64,000 bases of DNA from Echinococcus granulosus. Taxonomy: Eukaryota > Platyhelminthes > Cestoda > Cyclophyllidea > Taeniidae. The notes beneath the pieces are model-generated. The model was not told the DNA's origin. It was given only the letters and a program-made list of their open reading frames with translations, and ran no database searches. A program made the position numbers and the translations under genes. The stretch is from contig NW_020170468.1 in NCBI RefSeq assembly GCF_000524195.1, positions 193,308 through 257,307 on the forward strand. Direction: 5' to 3'. Positions 35,449-48,178 of this stretch are shown piece after piece. Every line of letters starts with the position of its first letter. Positions within the stretch are counted from its first letter, which is position 1.

Positions 35449-38400
35449 ATTCATCTCGAAATGCCAGCAGCGAGAAGGTCATGATAGACGAAGACGTCCT
35501 TCCCATCGATCTGACTCTTCAACGAAAGTCTCTTCCACCCAGTATGCAGACACCACCTTCGGCTAGTATCTACATCTGCCCGGTCTGCAGCGAAGAGCAG
35601 CTCACCCTTGACCACTTTTTAGACCACATGACAACGCATCGGTGGAGGAAATCACCATTAGCATCGTGTGATCGTTCCTGCCTTTTATTGGCAAGATCCT
35701 CTCTTCTCAAAAGTAGTCGTCGTTTAAAACTCCTCCGAAGTGGTCGAAAGCGACACCGCGATTCGAAACGAGTTTCTTCTATAGCCACAACACGTAGTGA
35801 TGAACAACCAGCTGCAACTGGTTCCGTGGAAGAGGAGGGACAGGTTAGCTTTCACTGTCCGGCATGTCCGGCATTCCAACGGATTTCTGGCATCCAAGCG
35901 GCGGTGGTGAGCTTTTCTAGCTTCTCTTGCTGAACTACTGGTTAAGTTCAGAACAACAAAAACTTGCGGTGGTACACAGGTTGATTCGTATGAATCATTA
36001 TTTAATAAATGTTATGAACTGCTAATATGTGAGAACGAATGTGATCGGCTAATGTACGTTGGAGGACCTAAGTAGACAAGAACTTCAAAGTAGAGGTCTG
36101 TACTACCACAACCCAATATCCTACATGTAGTACAGCACGTATACTCCTGAGATATTGAGGTAAACAGAGTCCACAGCTCCAGCATATTTTTCTCTTTGAA
36201 TGACCTTAGGGCAAAAGGGAGTACTAACGCATGTAAAGTACACCCGGAAGCAATGCTGGCCAGACAGGAAGTCAACTAGAGCGTGGACGGCGAATGTTTC
36301 TAGATTATTCGAAAATGAACCAAGCGGAAGGAACGTTAGTCGCGCGGTTTTCTGACGCTGAAGAAATCTGCAGTGATAATTTGTTTATCATAAACACATC
36401 AATCACGGATATTTTAAAAAGTTGACGGAAAGAGACAACATAAAATCAAAAGATACCTAGGGTGTATCCGCTTCCCCTTGTTGCGTACAGGAAAATGGAG
36501 TCTTTAGATTATTTGAGGCCTTTGGGCTGAGCCTAAATGTTAAGCTAAAGCGTTTTATAGTATATGTAATTGAAATTCATGCCTACCAGTCAAAATCACT
36601 TATGCATGCTAAGCATAAAATTCGAAATTTCCCAAGCAGATATCCAGTAAAAATTGCAACTATATGACTGTAATACGCCAGATGGACTTCCAAAAGTTAA
36701 ATAAAGGGAGGGGAAAATGATTTTTACGATAACCTGATTAATTTTTGCTAAAAATATTAGAATACAAGAAATTAAAAGAGGATTTTGAGTTATTGGAATT
36801 ATCGAAGTAACACCTCAACCACTCATTCTTTTCTCCTTGATGTCAAGAATGATCTGCTTAATGTATCACTGCACTTTTGTACATCAGTTATTTCTTGCAG
36901 TAGGGGCTTTGCCGCTCATTTTACTCAAATAGAAAGCATATCCTAAGGCTGATAAACGTTGATACGGATGCAAGCTATGTTTATTTTTACTGCTATCGAT
37001 TTTACTGGTGCAGAATTTGTTTCCTATTTTCACCGGAATTTCATCTTAGCTACCAAGACCATTTTCACCATTCTTCCCTTACGATAGGTAGTTAACAGGT
37101 AAACATATGAATGCAAATGAAAGTATATCACTGATTTTTAAGGAAAACATTTTTGCTGCAAAAATGCGATTAGAAGAGGAGGGGATAAGAAACAGCTAGT
37201 TTAATAATGTATGTAATGAAAAGAATATCCTCGAGTAATGTATTTACACCTAGATTTATCTAGGTGCCTTAGTGCAAATCTGTTCACCTTGAATGAGTTA
37301 CATAAAGGGAATATGTCGTTTACACATCCCCCCACTCATCCGATCTATTAATGATTTCCTTTTTTCTTTATTAACAGAACCACTTTGAGAATTTTCATAT
37401 GCAAATTATTGTGGTGTGCAACATTTGTGGCATGTGGTTCAGCAACCAGACCATATTTGCTTCGCACGTAGCTGTGGTTCATCTACAAAGGTGTCCGGGA
37501 AATGTAGTCTTCCCCTCCCTACCGCAGCCCTTATTGCCATCACCACCGCCATCAGCGACGGCATTAGCAACAACAACAGGGAACTTCAAGAGTCCTCAAC
37601 AGCTTATCGATCCAGTGATTGCATCTATTCTCGTCAGCGACCTCCTTCTCTCCACTCACTCGACACTCTTCCCCGGTTCTGCTTCACAGAATTGGAAAGT
37701 CATGGACTACAAGGAATTCGTAGGCAACGACGGTGGCGAAAAATTGTCTCAGGTTAATAATTGCAGAATAACTTAAACACAACAACTGTTCACATATAGA
37801 CAGCTTATCGATCAGGACTTTATGTATGGATTCTCCAGCTTTTAAGGGATATTGCGCGTCCAACTTTACAAAATTTGTATTGTTTTTCGGTTGTTGTTTA
37901 TTTCTTTTATGTGAAGGCGCATCAATAGTGTTTCAAGTGCACTTTTAATGCCAACTTTTAAGATTTTATCGTTAATGAAATGTTTTTGTTTAAGAATAAA
38001 TTTTGTCAAAAAGTTCCCTTCGTTAATATTTCTATCAATAGGTATGAAAAAATATGCCTTTGAAGTGGATTTTGCGGCAAAAATTTAACAAAAATCAGAA
38101 ATGAATTTTTTCTGAAGTCTGATTTTCGTGAACATTACAGTACCGCCATGAATCATTGATGCGCGTAATGAAATGATGGCAGTTTTAATCCGGTTAAGAA
38201 CCATTGATTTCATATAGTTGTAAAGGCCAAAACAAAGCGATACACGCGTTGTAAAGCAGCTCCAACTAACCAGACCAATCCAAATAATGAATATTATTAG
38301 ATGTTTTCCAAATGTGTCAAGCAATAACGAGGTGACTTTAGAAAATGGTAAAAACAACGGCGATTAAAAAATTCAAGTTAAATATTAGGGTCTGCATATT

Positions 38401-39271
38401 ACTTACGGCATCAGCTAAGCTTTGTGTTAAAAAATTGTAATGTCTTCGGCATATTTAAGCACGTATTTGTGCCAAGCGGTTCTTATTTAGTGAGTCTGAA
38501 TCGAGGTAAAAAATTTTGATCTTCCCACCTCGTTCCAAATGCGCATCTGCCCAATTAAAAATCCTCTCCCAGTTGTGTTTCATCCTCCTATACAGGCCAT
38601 TGCTGAATCGAAATCTCAAACAAGGGACGTAAGAATGGCGACGACAAAGACACACTCAAATGTGCACGCACAACAGCAGCAACAACAGCATCCACAGTTA
38701 TCTGCCCTAGTCAACAGATATTCGCCGAATTCTACTACTCCAGTAATACTCTACGACCACCCGTTGCAACGACTCCTGCCACCTCATGTTGCCGTGGCGC
38801 TTGACAGGAGCACAGTTGCAAAAATTTGCCACTACTGCTTCAAAGTAGGATTGCTTTTACCTGTTAGTTATGCATTAAAACATGTCTATCGAAAGTGGGA
38901 TTAGAAACTACAGTGCCTTTAAAATACACAAATAATTTGGATTAAAGTAATCACACCGCTATATTGAGCGTGATGTATGGTAAGTTAATGGCCAAAAATA
39001 TGCAATATTTAAATTAGCTGCTTAGGGATATCTTCAAACGCATTTGTACAAATTCCTCAATGCTTATTTCAGTTGGTGAAGCATTAAACACCTGTCCACT
39101 TAGGTGTTGAAGCTCAAATTTCACCAACTATATTTAAGGACAGTATTATTTTGACATCACTTCCATAAATAACCTCTAATTTCTTAGGAGTTCGCAGATG
39201 AAATGGCTGTTCTAAAGCACCAGGTGTTAGTACATCGACTGGAAGAGACTACGGCTGAAAATCCCACGTAA
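35449..39271 (+). CDS. C2H2 zinc-finger protein (5' end not found)
   Basis: Exons 35449-35906, 37378-37752, 38596-38844 and 39188-39271 join in phase to 387 residues with a TAA stop; the first enters in phase 1, so an upstream exon is missing. Finger 1 (43-63, YICPVCSEEQLTLDHFLDHM then TTH) is CX2CX12HX3H. Finger 2 (136-159, HCPACPAF...NHFENFH) is split by an intron and is CX2CX14HX4H. Finger 3 (166-187, CNICGMWFSNQTIFASHVAV then VH) and finger 4 (355-376, CHYCFKEFADEMAVLKHQVL then VH, also split by an intron) are CX2CX12HX4H. A proline/alanine-rich linker and a polyglutamine run lie between fingers 3 and 4. Arginine/lysine-rich patches (SGRKRHRDSKR) could act as a nuclear signal. Likely a nucleic-acid-binding nuclear protein; I recognise no named orthologue. 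Confidence 0.75.
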
Positions 39272-39537
39272 GCGACTAGAGTAAGTATGGAAGACATATA
39301 ACTTTGGAACGTCAATTTTGCCTTGGGTCAAATGGTGATTGGTTGCCTACTGGTACCAAGATTCACCCATTTCTGTTTAGGAATTTGCCTTTTTCTTATG
39401 CGTTTATTAGTAAGACTTATGTATTAAGTTTACCTGATTGCATGTTCACACGTCAGCCTTACATCCGACACAATAGCCATGCTATGGTATATCTTTAAGG
39501 ATAGTCTACTGTCTTTTTAGCAAACCATAGTCACAGA

Positions 39538-39555
39538 TTTATTAACATATTTATT
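39538..39555 (-). promoter_or_regulatory. candidate poly(A) signals of the Ly6-like gene
   Basis: Two minus-strand AATAAA hexamers (39538-39543 and 39550-39555), about 110-120 nt after the stop of the Ly6-like gene and about 270 bp from the convergent zinc-finger stop. Confidence 0.5.
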
Positions 39556-39661
39556 TTCTCTTTCGGTATTGCAGGTTGAACAACGTGACCCAACAGTACT
39601 AGTACAGCGATCAATACTGTGGCATATGTATGCAGATAGTAAATAAAAATCCGCTTTTGTT

Positions 39662-40119
39662 CTATAAAAGGAGGAGCCCTGCGTCTAACAAAGGTACCAT
39701 AATAATGAAAAACATTGAGCAAACGTCTAAATCTTGGAAGCGACTACTTGATGTGTTACAGGCATCCTCTTCACAGGTAAAAACACACGCTTGATAAATT
39801 CTATCGTGATCGGGAAAGTCGACATATTGACATTGGTCACCGAGAGACTTGCTGCTGCAGAATCGCGTTGTACCCATGATAGCTAAAAGAAAATTAATTA
39901 AGTCAGTGCATAACTCAAAACGAGCAGAACCTTTTGTATGCAAGAGAGATTTGCCTCCGTATACGGTAGTAGTTTTTATGCAGAACTGGGCGTCACGAAC
40001 GTTGCACGGCAAAGGTTGCACGTCTGAGTTAATTATATGAGCTTGAAATCCGCTGTCGAGACATCCAGGATCAACGGAGGAGTTACATACATAACAGTTG
40101 AGGCCTCTGGCAAAGTAAG
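39662..40119 (-). CDS. Ly6/uPAR (three-finger) GPI-anchored surface protein, first exon not found
   Basis: Exons 39931-40119 and 39662-39882 join through a G|GTTCTG donor and a TTTTCTTTTAG acceptor (phase 1). The mature part has the ten cysteines of a Ly6/CD59-type domain: NCYVCNSS, DPGC, LPC, QFCIK, TRFCSSK, DQC, QACVFTCEEDACN. The closing CEEDACN box is diagnostic. A hydrophobic C-terminus (CSMFFIIMVPLLDAGLLLL) looks like a GPI-attachment signal. A signal-peptide exon should lie upstream; one at about 40.5-40.55 kb (MAFTFALHACTRTARL) fits phase but is a weak signal peptide. Flatworms carry families of such proteins on the tegument, where some act as receptors or complement-type modulators; the role here is unknown. 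Confidence 0.75.
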
Positions 40120-41254
40120 CTACAAAAAGAATCTAAGGGGTTCAGAGAACTTAACGCATGGCATATCAGCGAATCCGTGTCACAAAATCTATGCATTGTA
40201 GCACTTAAATTACTGCGTAAAATCTCAATCTGTAGGTTCTCATTACCATCTTGTTATTCATAAGCTATTGAATAGGTAAATGTACTCGAGTATCCTGTTG
40301 TGCAATCAGAACCCACAAATTAATACACTGCATTCTAATACATGTTTTAGGCGTAAAAGAACCACATAACTGTGCACTGGTTTACTTAACATATTCAAAT
40401 TACTTGATAACAATGATGACAGAAGGGAAAGGTAAGGCAGCTACAACTCTGGGAGAGAAGAGTAACAAACTCACGGAAAAATAGAAGAACGAATGAATTT
40501 AATAACATAGGCGAGCAGTTCTTGTGCAAGCATGCAAAGCAAACGTAAAGGCCATAAACTGATATAGACGGAATACTTTGCCTAAAGCGCTATTTATTGA
40601 GTAGTTTAAAGCCACCCCAAGGTCATCCATTATAAAATAGCTGATAGGCAATGGACCTAACTCAAAGTGAAATTTGCTCACTGTCTGGGGCCATCCAAAC
40701 AAAATATTTAACACTATTTACTCTACCAATTTTAATACTAGGTAGTTTTGCATATTAAAGTAAAGGAAGAGCTCCATTAATCCTCTTGAGTCTAGCCATG
40801 TACCTGATTTTCAGGAATCAGATTAGTCTAAATAAATAATGATGGAATGTTCGTTAAACGTAGACTGCTTAGACCCTTTTTAAATATACTGTCTACTGCT
40901 GCCATAAGTAGCTTTTTCTTGCCATTTTATGCCTTTAATAACAATGATTGAAATGGAATCGTGTTAACACTAATTCGCAACCACAGCGCTTTTTTTTAAC
41001 CTTCGCGGTGTTCGCACGCATCGTGGTGTTTGCGGTTAGTTCTTCGAGTTATGCAGGGTTTTAGTCCACCAAAGCTTGATGCAAACTCCTTTCTTTACGG
41101 TTTTTTAGTGTTATCGTTTCACATTCTTGACCATTAAGTTTTTTGTCGCAACTCGTACGGTTTCCATCGTCATGCTGGAATCTGGACTCAGCTATGTACG
41201 ACATTTAGTTACTTTTGGGTAAACCTTGGTTTCTTCTACTTTCTACTTTTAGAA

Positions 41255-44200
41255 ATGCTTGAAAATCTGAAAGCCAGTTCTGAGAACCGTGAGGATATAG
41301 CACTTTCTGAAAATGTTCCGGTTATAACTTCTTTTAAGGAGATGGGTCTCAAATCAGATCTTCTCCGTGGAATCTACGACTATGGTATCACTGTTTATCG
41401 TTGTATAATTTTCGCAAAATTTTGCCCATCATCCTTGCTGTTTGTTACATGGGCTGTGCGGATTTGTCGGGTTTTCGTTTCTTATTGCTCTTTGTATTCA
41501 ACATTACCCATGGATAGACAGACCAAAAACTATACTGTTTTACACTTCGGTTAATAAATTTAGGTTACGAGAGACCGTCTTTAGTTCAACAACGCGCCAT
41601 CAGTCAAATCATACGAGGTCGTGACGTCGTGGTTCAAGCCCAGAGCGGAACTGGTAAGACGGCAACTTTTTGCATTGGCACGCTTCAACTGCTGGATCCC
41701 TCTCGAAGGGAAACGCAAGCCTTGTTTCTCGCTCCTACTCGGGAATTGGCCTCACAAGTTCATCGGGTTTGTCAGTTGCGCTTACGTGACTTCATTTTGC
41801 TTAATAAGTTGTGTATTTTGCTTATCCTTTTGGTTATGGTATGAGTTCGACAGCACACGACCATTACATTAGGGTTTATGTTTATTTTTCATAAAATGAC
41901 AAGGAAATCAATAAATTGAACCTTCCTAATTAAAATTTGTAACATTGACTTGGAGAGTGTATTTTATGATTGTGCAATTGTTTATTTTTCAACTGGCGAA
42001 TCTCTTGGACACGCCTTTTTAAAAGCGTGATGTTGATGATCTATAAGATGTTTTCGACATTTTCTCTTGAGTCGTCGAACATCCCCATTTAAATAATTTT
42101 TCTCCCTGTACCTCAAGGTAGTCACGGCACTGGCAGACCACCTCTCTATCAAATGCGTGCTATGTTGCGGTGGGAGGAATAATGTCGGTCAGATGAGCAA
42201 AAGTCTGGGCCTGGGCTATCAGATTGTTGTCGGTACCCCCGGTCGTATTTTGGGTATAGTTTGCGTCTTTAATTTCGTTTACTCGAAGAGCAAAATTCAT
42301 ATTTTCTTCATACATGTGTGATGTCCTGTAAATATTTTTTGCCTATTGGTCATATTTAAGTGATAAAAGGTTTTGCTTCAAATTTCATCGGCATCTTGTT
42401 ATTTTTTTAATCTAACAGTTATCCCTTGTCACTGATGCAGACACCAAATGGTCCCTTTTCGGTATTATCCCAAATTAAATTGTCATTGAATCGACAGATT
42501 TTAACATTAAATCTCGACCTTAAACATCAGCATTAGTCTGCACTGGGTTATGTTTTTTGTAAATGCTGACACACGGAATTTTGACTTTCGTTGAATACTT
42601 ATTCAAATATCATCAGTTTAAATAATTAAGGTCAGATTATGCTTACCAGATAGGGTGTAAATCCCTCTAATAATGGAACCATACTCTTCACTTGTATCCG
42701 AGGTGATGTTTCACCGTTCTTTCTCGCATCTAGCAGCCCTGTTAGTTTGTGCTAGGGTTACATTTTCCCTGCTCATTAAGGCTGGTGGTATTGTAAGGTA
42801 CGAAATCGTTGATAAAGTCGTTAATGAAGCAGATAAATATTTACGTACTTATTAAATATCAATCGAACAACAACTATTTCTATTGATTGACTCATTAAAT
42901 CTAAACGTGCCAAGATTAAAGTTGGAATATCATGAGTAATTTACCACATGCCCAGTGGATTTCATTGCGGTTTATTCAATGCTCCATATTTGTAAATTTA
43001 AGTTTACTGATAGAAGAAGCATAGAACTAGCATTTTTTAATTCGCAGCGCATTCGTTGAGTGAGTACATATCTGAAAAATTGGGATATTAATAAAGCATT
43101 AGGCTCTTAATCCTATGAGTATTTTATCCGACTTACACGTCGAGATTGTTCACTGAGCCATCCAACCCTTTTTCATGCCTACGTACCCTAAGTTTGTTCT
43201 GCTCTACCGCAGATCTCAACGGGTCCAATTTGACCTGGGTAGGCACCGATGTGAACGAATTTTTACATTGTTCTGATAACATATGATGATTTACTGTAAA
43301 TAAGGTGTGTACTAGTGAATGTAGGGATGGCTTCTTGTGTGATTTTGTCATTTGAACAATCACGGTCACAGCAGTTTGGTGATCCGCGTAGACCTTTTCT
43401 GAATGCCTAAATTATAAACATTTTTACTAATAAAGCTAAGTAGAAATAATATTATGACAATTGTCAGTTTGTGCTTGCCGAATGGAGACTCGACTAAATT
43501 ATCTTTCGAACAATTTTTACAGCAGTTTGGCTGGTGTTATTTCAGCATTCCTTTAACTATTTATTTGTCTCCTTTCTAATATGTATACTGTGTAAGGGAT
43601 TAACGTTCTCGTTCATCAGCAAAGGTGCAAGTTTTCAACTTTTTGGTGTTTTTATTTCGTTTTAGTAGGATTTGTGCAGGTTGTTCATTTTAGTTCTTCA
43701 TCGGTGAGGCTGTGTTTCGTGTTTAAAAGTAAAAGATGAGCATTTTGGTCTGTAATTCCCCGCATTTCGGCAAATTTCTGTTTTGATGTAACAGCGATTT
43801 CAATAACTCGAAGTAAAATTTGTCTTCATTTTTCAATAATAGAGCCATATTTATATCTCTGTTCTTCCACACATTATGCTAATTTAATCCGCTAAACTGA
43901 TGAGTTTATTTTGAATAATTATCAATTTAATTGCACTGTGTGCTTCCGCTGGGTAGATCTCCTTCGAAGTGGCTTTCTGAAACCGTCCAATCTGCGGATC
44001 ACTGTTATAGATGAAGCAGATGAGATGCTAAACCGGGGTCTTCGAGAGCAACTCGAGCTGATTTTCAAGTATCTTCCCGCTAAGACAAGGAACGCGGAAG
44101 TGGAGCCTTCTCAGGGTGTTGTGAAGTCTCCAATGCAAAGAGTCGTGGTTTCTGCTACATGGACATCTGGGTGTCGAGATGTGATGGAACATTTCCTCGG

Positions 44201-47200
44201 AAACCCCGTCTGCTTACTCGTCCCTCAGTATTTTGCACTTACTATAAATAGAAATTATTGTTTTATAGACGTCCATGTTTGAAAATGGCCATGCTTTTTA
44301 GGGATGAGTTGAGTCTGTCGGGCATAACGCAGTATTACATCGACACAGCTAGTGAGGAGTGGAAATTCGAGACACTTACCGACATCTTCGCCTCAATATG
44401 CGTCCCGCAGACAGTAATTTTTGTGAACACCCGACATAAGGCGGACTGGTTATCGGGGCGACTGTGCGTAGACGGCTTTACGGCGACTGCTGCTCACGGC
44501 GATCTCGATCAGGCAACAAGAGATCGTGTAATGAATGCGTTTCGGGCAGGTAGAAGGTTCGTGCCTGTCTTCGTTTATGGCAAACAATGCAGTGTTTGTT
44601 TGTCCGTTCAAAATTACTTGGTTAATCATGTGCAGCTGCTATTGGGCATCCACATAGTTCCTTTTTTGTTATATGTATTTATCATCGTTGGTTACTCCAT
44701 CAAAAGTTCCCCCTATCACAGCATTGGGGTTTAATAGTATGTTCTAGATTCCCCATTTTATCGATCAAGTGGAAAGTCAAATGATTTGACTTTGGGTTCT
44801 TGCACTTCTTTTGAATGGCATGACTTGAGCAATAAAATGCCTAATTCTATGGGATAAGATCGACCTTAATCTATGATACGGTTGCTTTTACCTGTTTTGT
44901 GACAGTAGAGTTTCCCACACTGATCATAAAAGTTGCAGCTCGCTTTTGGTTGGGCAAACCAACCGGCTATGCATATCATCTGAAATTCTACAAAGATTTG
45001 ACTCACAATCGAACCAAGTGTTTATTCCTGCCTGATTACTCATTTTCTGCATGGTATGTTTAAAGGGATTAGAGTGATTAACGAACCTGGGATGTATATA
45101 AATAGATGTTTTGAGTATCCACCCAAAAGGGCACCATATGCGATAAAGTGATCTTAAAAGCCTGCCCCTCCATTTGCAAAAATGCATGCATCATTTTGAT
45201 GTCATCCGATTAAAAGTACTTCAAACAATGTCGATGAAACATTATTTCTACTTTGGGGAAGCTGTTAATTCGTATTCATTCAAACTTTAATCTTTAAGCT
45301 GTTCAAGAAATGTATGTGCCCACTCTTCAACTGAACGCGCTGAATCCTATTTAGATTCTAAAAAAAATTAGTATTAGAAGGACGTTGAGGAAATATTTCA
45401 TTTGTTAAAAATTGATCAGATGATAAGTAAGTTGTCATCAAACTCTCGCATCATCAACGGCCATCCGTTTTGATCGTTAAGCCGGATCCCCCTTCTAAGT
45501 TCGTTTCTACCTGCCCTAATGTTCCAGTAAGTTCCAGTACCATAGGGCGTTACCATGACGATTACGCCCGAATAAGATACCAGCACCAGCTCAAACTAGC
45601 GCATGGTGGTTTCCTCCTTTGTCCAATCTTTTTTCCCTCCATTGTGGTCATACGACATCTACGCAGCGTCCTTTTTCACACTGTCAAGTTAGATTGTGTT
45701 GTGTTATGTGGTTCGGATGAGAAACGAAAATAGGCAAAAATTCGAAATGGATTTAGGTGGAATTGATTCACTGACTTTATCAATCATTAAAGTAGGTCAC
45801 CTGCGCGATGTATTGGTGCTCAAAAAACACCAAAAGCCATTAACACTACGTGTTTACGTGATAGACCAACTTCTGCTTGTTTTTTTCTGAACTAGTCAAC
45901 CGAGAACGAATTATTTCTTTTCATTAATGTTATATGTCATCCCAATTTTAAATAGGATGAGGATGTATCCGCGCCAGGCACTGTTCACACCGTCAGGCTA
46001 AACCCAGGTGCGGAGTTGGTTTGATGATGACTCATAATGAGTCTCGTTCACTCATACATCTGTTTACTCAGGCGAGATAGCCCCAAAGGTCAAATGTCGC
46101 GTGTGTATGTCTGAGGCCATGTAAAGGGGAGTTTATACATTATTGTCTTTACCTATCCTGGTGTCCTCAGGACACCTGGCGCCAGCATTCGAGGTCAGCG
46201 ATAGTCAGGGGTGTGGCGAATATGTGGGTGGGACTTTTGACTGCATATACATGCATATCGTTATCTCGCATCCACCCACCCGCAGACGCTCAGCAGGTCC
46301 AACTAGTGGCCTTATCTTTTCGTCAACTTCGTGTTCTTAGTGGGGCACGCCACCCATAGCCATAAAAGTTGTAAAATCATTTGATCTGGGTCAATCTTGG
46401 TACTTGGGGCCTTGAAACGCGTAATACCGTGGACGTATATACTTAGATGATCTTGATATTCATTCACAGTGCTTCACTTAACTGCAGTGCTATTTTTCCC
46501 AAGTCATTTAAGCCTAGTTTTAAAATCACTTGGTGTTTTTCTTCAGGGTTGTGTTCCCTGAATTATCTGGTTGCATTGCTGCGATTATCAAAAAATGCAA
46601 TGAATTTATCGAAACAACGGTTGCTTACTTCAGCGATATAACGAATCCATTATCTTCAGACTATCAACAATTGAAGCAATTTCAATCTTGAATGTGTTCT
46701 TGTAACAACTACTACCTATTTTCGGTTTTAAGATGATTTCCACCACCACTAAGCTTCATTCTCACTGTTGATCCGAAGTTGCATCGAATTCAAACCCCTG
46801 TTTTAATGTCAGTAACAAAGCAGAAAGTTTGAAATGTATCTTTCTCCCTGATACTCTTGCGTTACTGACTACCAATGCAATTTGAAGGAAGTTTTTTGAG
46901 TGGTGAAAATTTGATTAATCATCGTTGATCAGAAATACCTTTCACCGAACATTATAAAAATATTTCAAGTTTACGAATTCTTCGAGGGCCAAACAAGTCG
47001 CAAATGGATTCCCAGTCTCGCTAACCTTGAATTTGGTGCTTAAATAAATAAGAATTATTTGCAGTCTTTACGGCGTTAAATTAGACAGCTTATAGGCAAG
47101 CGATGGCTTGTAATTGCCATTGCATAATCGGAATTGCCAAATCTTTTATTAACGTCACACTATCCCTAACTCATAAGTTATTTTTCGTTAATGCCCAGTC

Positions 47201-47903
47201 TCAAAGTAATCAATTAAGTTACTTGCAAAAGTATAAAGTATCATTAATCCTCTTATTGAAGCACAGAGGGTTTAGACGTATGCGTTATCAGTTTAGGCTC
47301 AAAGGTAACGTTTGTTATTGTCAGTGCTAAATTCTGTTTAGTTTGCGCCCACGGTTCGATTTTCAACTTCGTCGCGCCCATTTTTCTAATTTTTATAATG
47401 GAATTTTTACTTTTTGCAAATAAATCCCCATTTTCAGTCGTGTTCTCGTCACCACGGACATCTGGGCGCGTGGAATTGATGTACAGACGGTAGGCCTGGT
47501 GGTGAATTATGATCTGCCGCAGACAGCAGCAGTCTACCTCCATCGGATCGGCCGGTCTGGTCGTTTCGGTCGTCGCGGCTTGGCCATTAGCTTTGTGGCT
47601 GGTGGCGACGATGCAGCCCACCTCGATAGCATCGCAAAGACATATAGCATCACCATTGCCCCAACCCCTGCAAACCTGGCCGATCCTACAAGCCTGCTAG
47701 AATTAGAAAAAACTCAGTTTGTGCCCTCCTTAGAAAAAGGCAAACAGAAATCTACGACAATGAATTTTAGTACAGGTCACAAAACTTCAGTGGCAACACC
47801 GATGTCAGCCTCGAAAAAACGGAAGCTGAAGGTATTGCGAAATCGAAAGAAGCGGCGAAAGTCAACAGCGAAGAAATGTGCTTCGATGAATCTGGTTTCG
47901 TGA
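41255..47903 (+). CDS. eIF4A3-like DEAD-box RNA helicase, divergent paralogue
   Basis: Exons 41255-41384, 41564-41766, 42118-42253, 43957-44227, 44302-44556 and 47438-47903 join in phase to 486 residues. The start lies 2 nt after a strong acceptor (TTTCTACTTTTAG). Motifs in order: [21 protein letters not shown] motif [18 protein letters not shown] (~69); Ia PTRELA; Ib TPGR; II DEAD (175-178); III SAT (222-224); [20 protein letters not shown] (~342); [12 protein letters not shown] (~367). The gene fits eIF4A3/eIF4A, the clamp of the exon-junction complex or the cap-binding helicase. Oddities: about 12 extra residues before motif III ([12 protein letters not shown]), SATWTSG for SATLP, and a tail of about 70 residues with [17 protein letters not shown], a likely nuclear or nucleolar signal. 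Human eIF4A3 has 411 residues. Probably an extra paralogue and not the canonical gene. Confidence 0.9.
42254..43956 (+). other. intron of the helicase gene
   Basis: A 1.7-kb AT-rich intron from GTATAG to CTGGGTAG. The acceptor is weak, but the codon split restores aspartate as in GTPGRxxD of the family. Nothing else is seen in it. Confidence 0.5.
44557..47437 (+). other. intron of the helicase gene with a GC-richer insert
   Basis: A 2.9-kb intron. The block at about 45.95-46.4 kb is distinctly richer in G and C than its surroundings and may be an old inserted element. No ORF or terminal repeat could be recognised in it. Confidence 0.4.
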
Positions 47904-47926
47904 TATCTTTGTAAATCTCCTCGTCA

Positions 47927-47932
47927 AATAAA
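47927..47932 (+). promoter_or_regulatory. poly(A) signal of the helicase gene
   Basis: An AATAAA 24 nt after the stop codon, giving a very short 3' UTR and supporting the chosen C-terminus. Confidence 0.65.
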
Positions 47933-48132
47933 TGCGTCCACTCTGTGCTTACATTTGACCTTATTACTACTTAAAACATAGGAAAAATTCTGCCACATCG
48001 GTAGCATCTATTGGTCAATCAATAACACGTTACTTTACTGTTGAGACGTCTTCTCGCTGCTTCGGACTATGAGACAAGTCTAGGACTGTAGCACCCGACT
48101 AAGTATTCGAGACGTTTGTTGGAAAAGTGTGC

Positions 48133-48138
48133 TTTATT
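48133..48138 (-). promoter_or_regulatory. poly(A) signal of the 48179-49446 gene
   Basis: A minus-strand AATAAA about 40 nt after the TGA stop. Confidence 0.6.
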
Positions 48139-48178
48139 TTAAAAATGTATTTACACACATTAATGTCCTTAGAAAATT

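Noticed and set aside
37416..37757. Second plus-strand frame over the zinc-finger exon
   Set aside because: The alternative frame lacks the C2H2 motifs and cannot be joined to the neighbouring exons.
45960..46420. GC-rich block as a coding transposon
   Set aside because: All frames are broken by stops and no transposase or reverse-transcriptase motif is visible.
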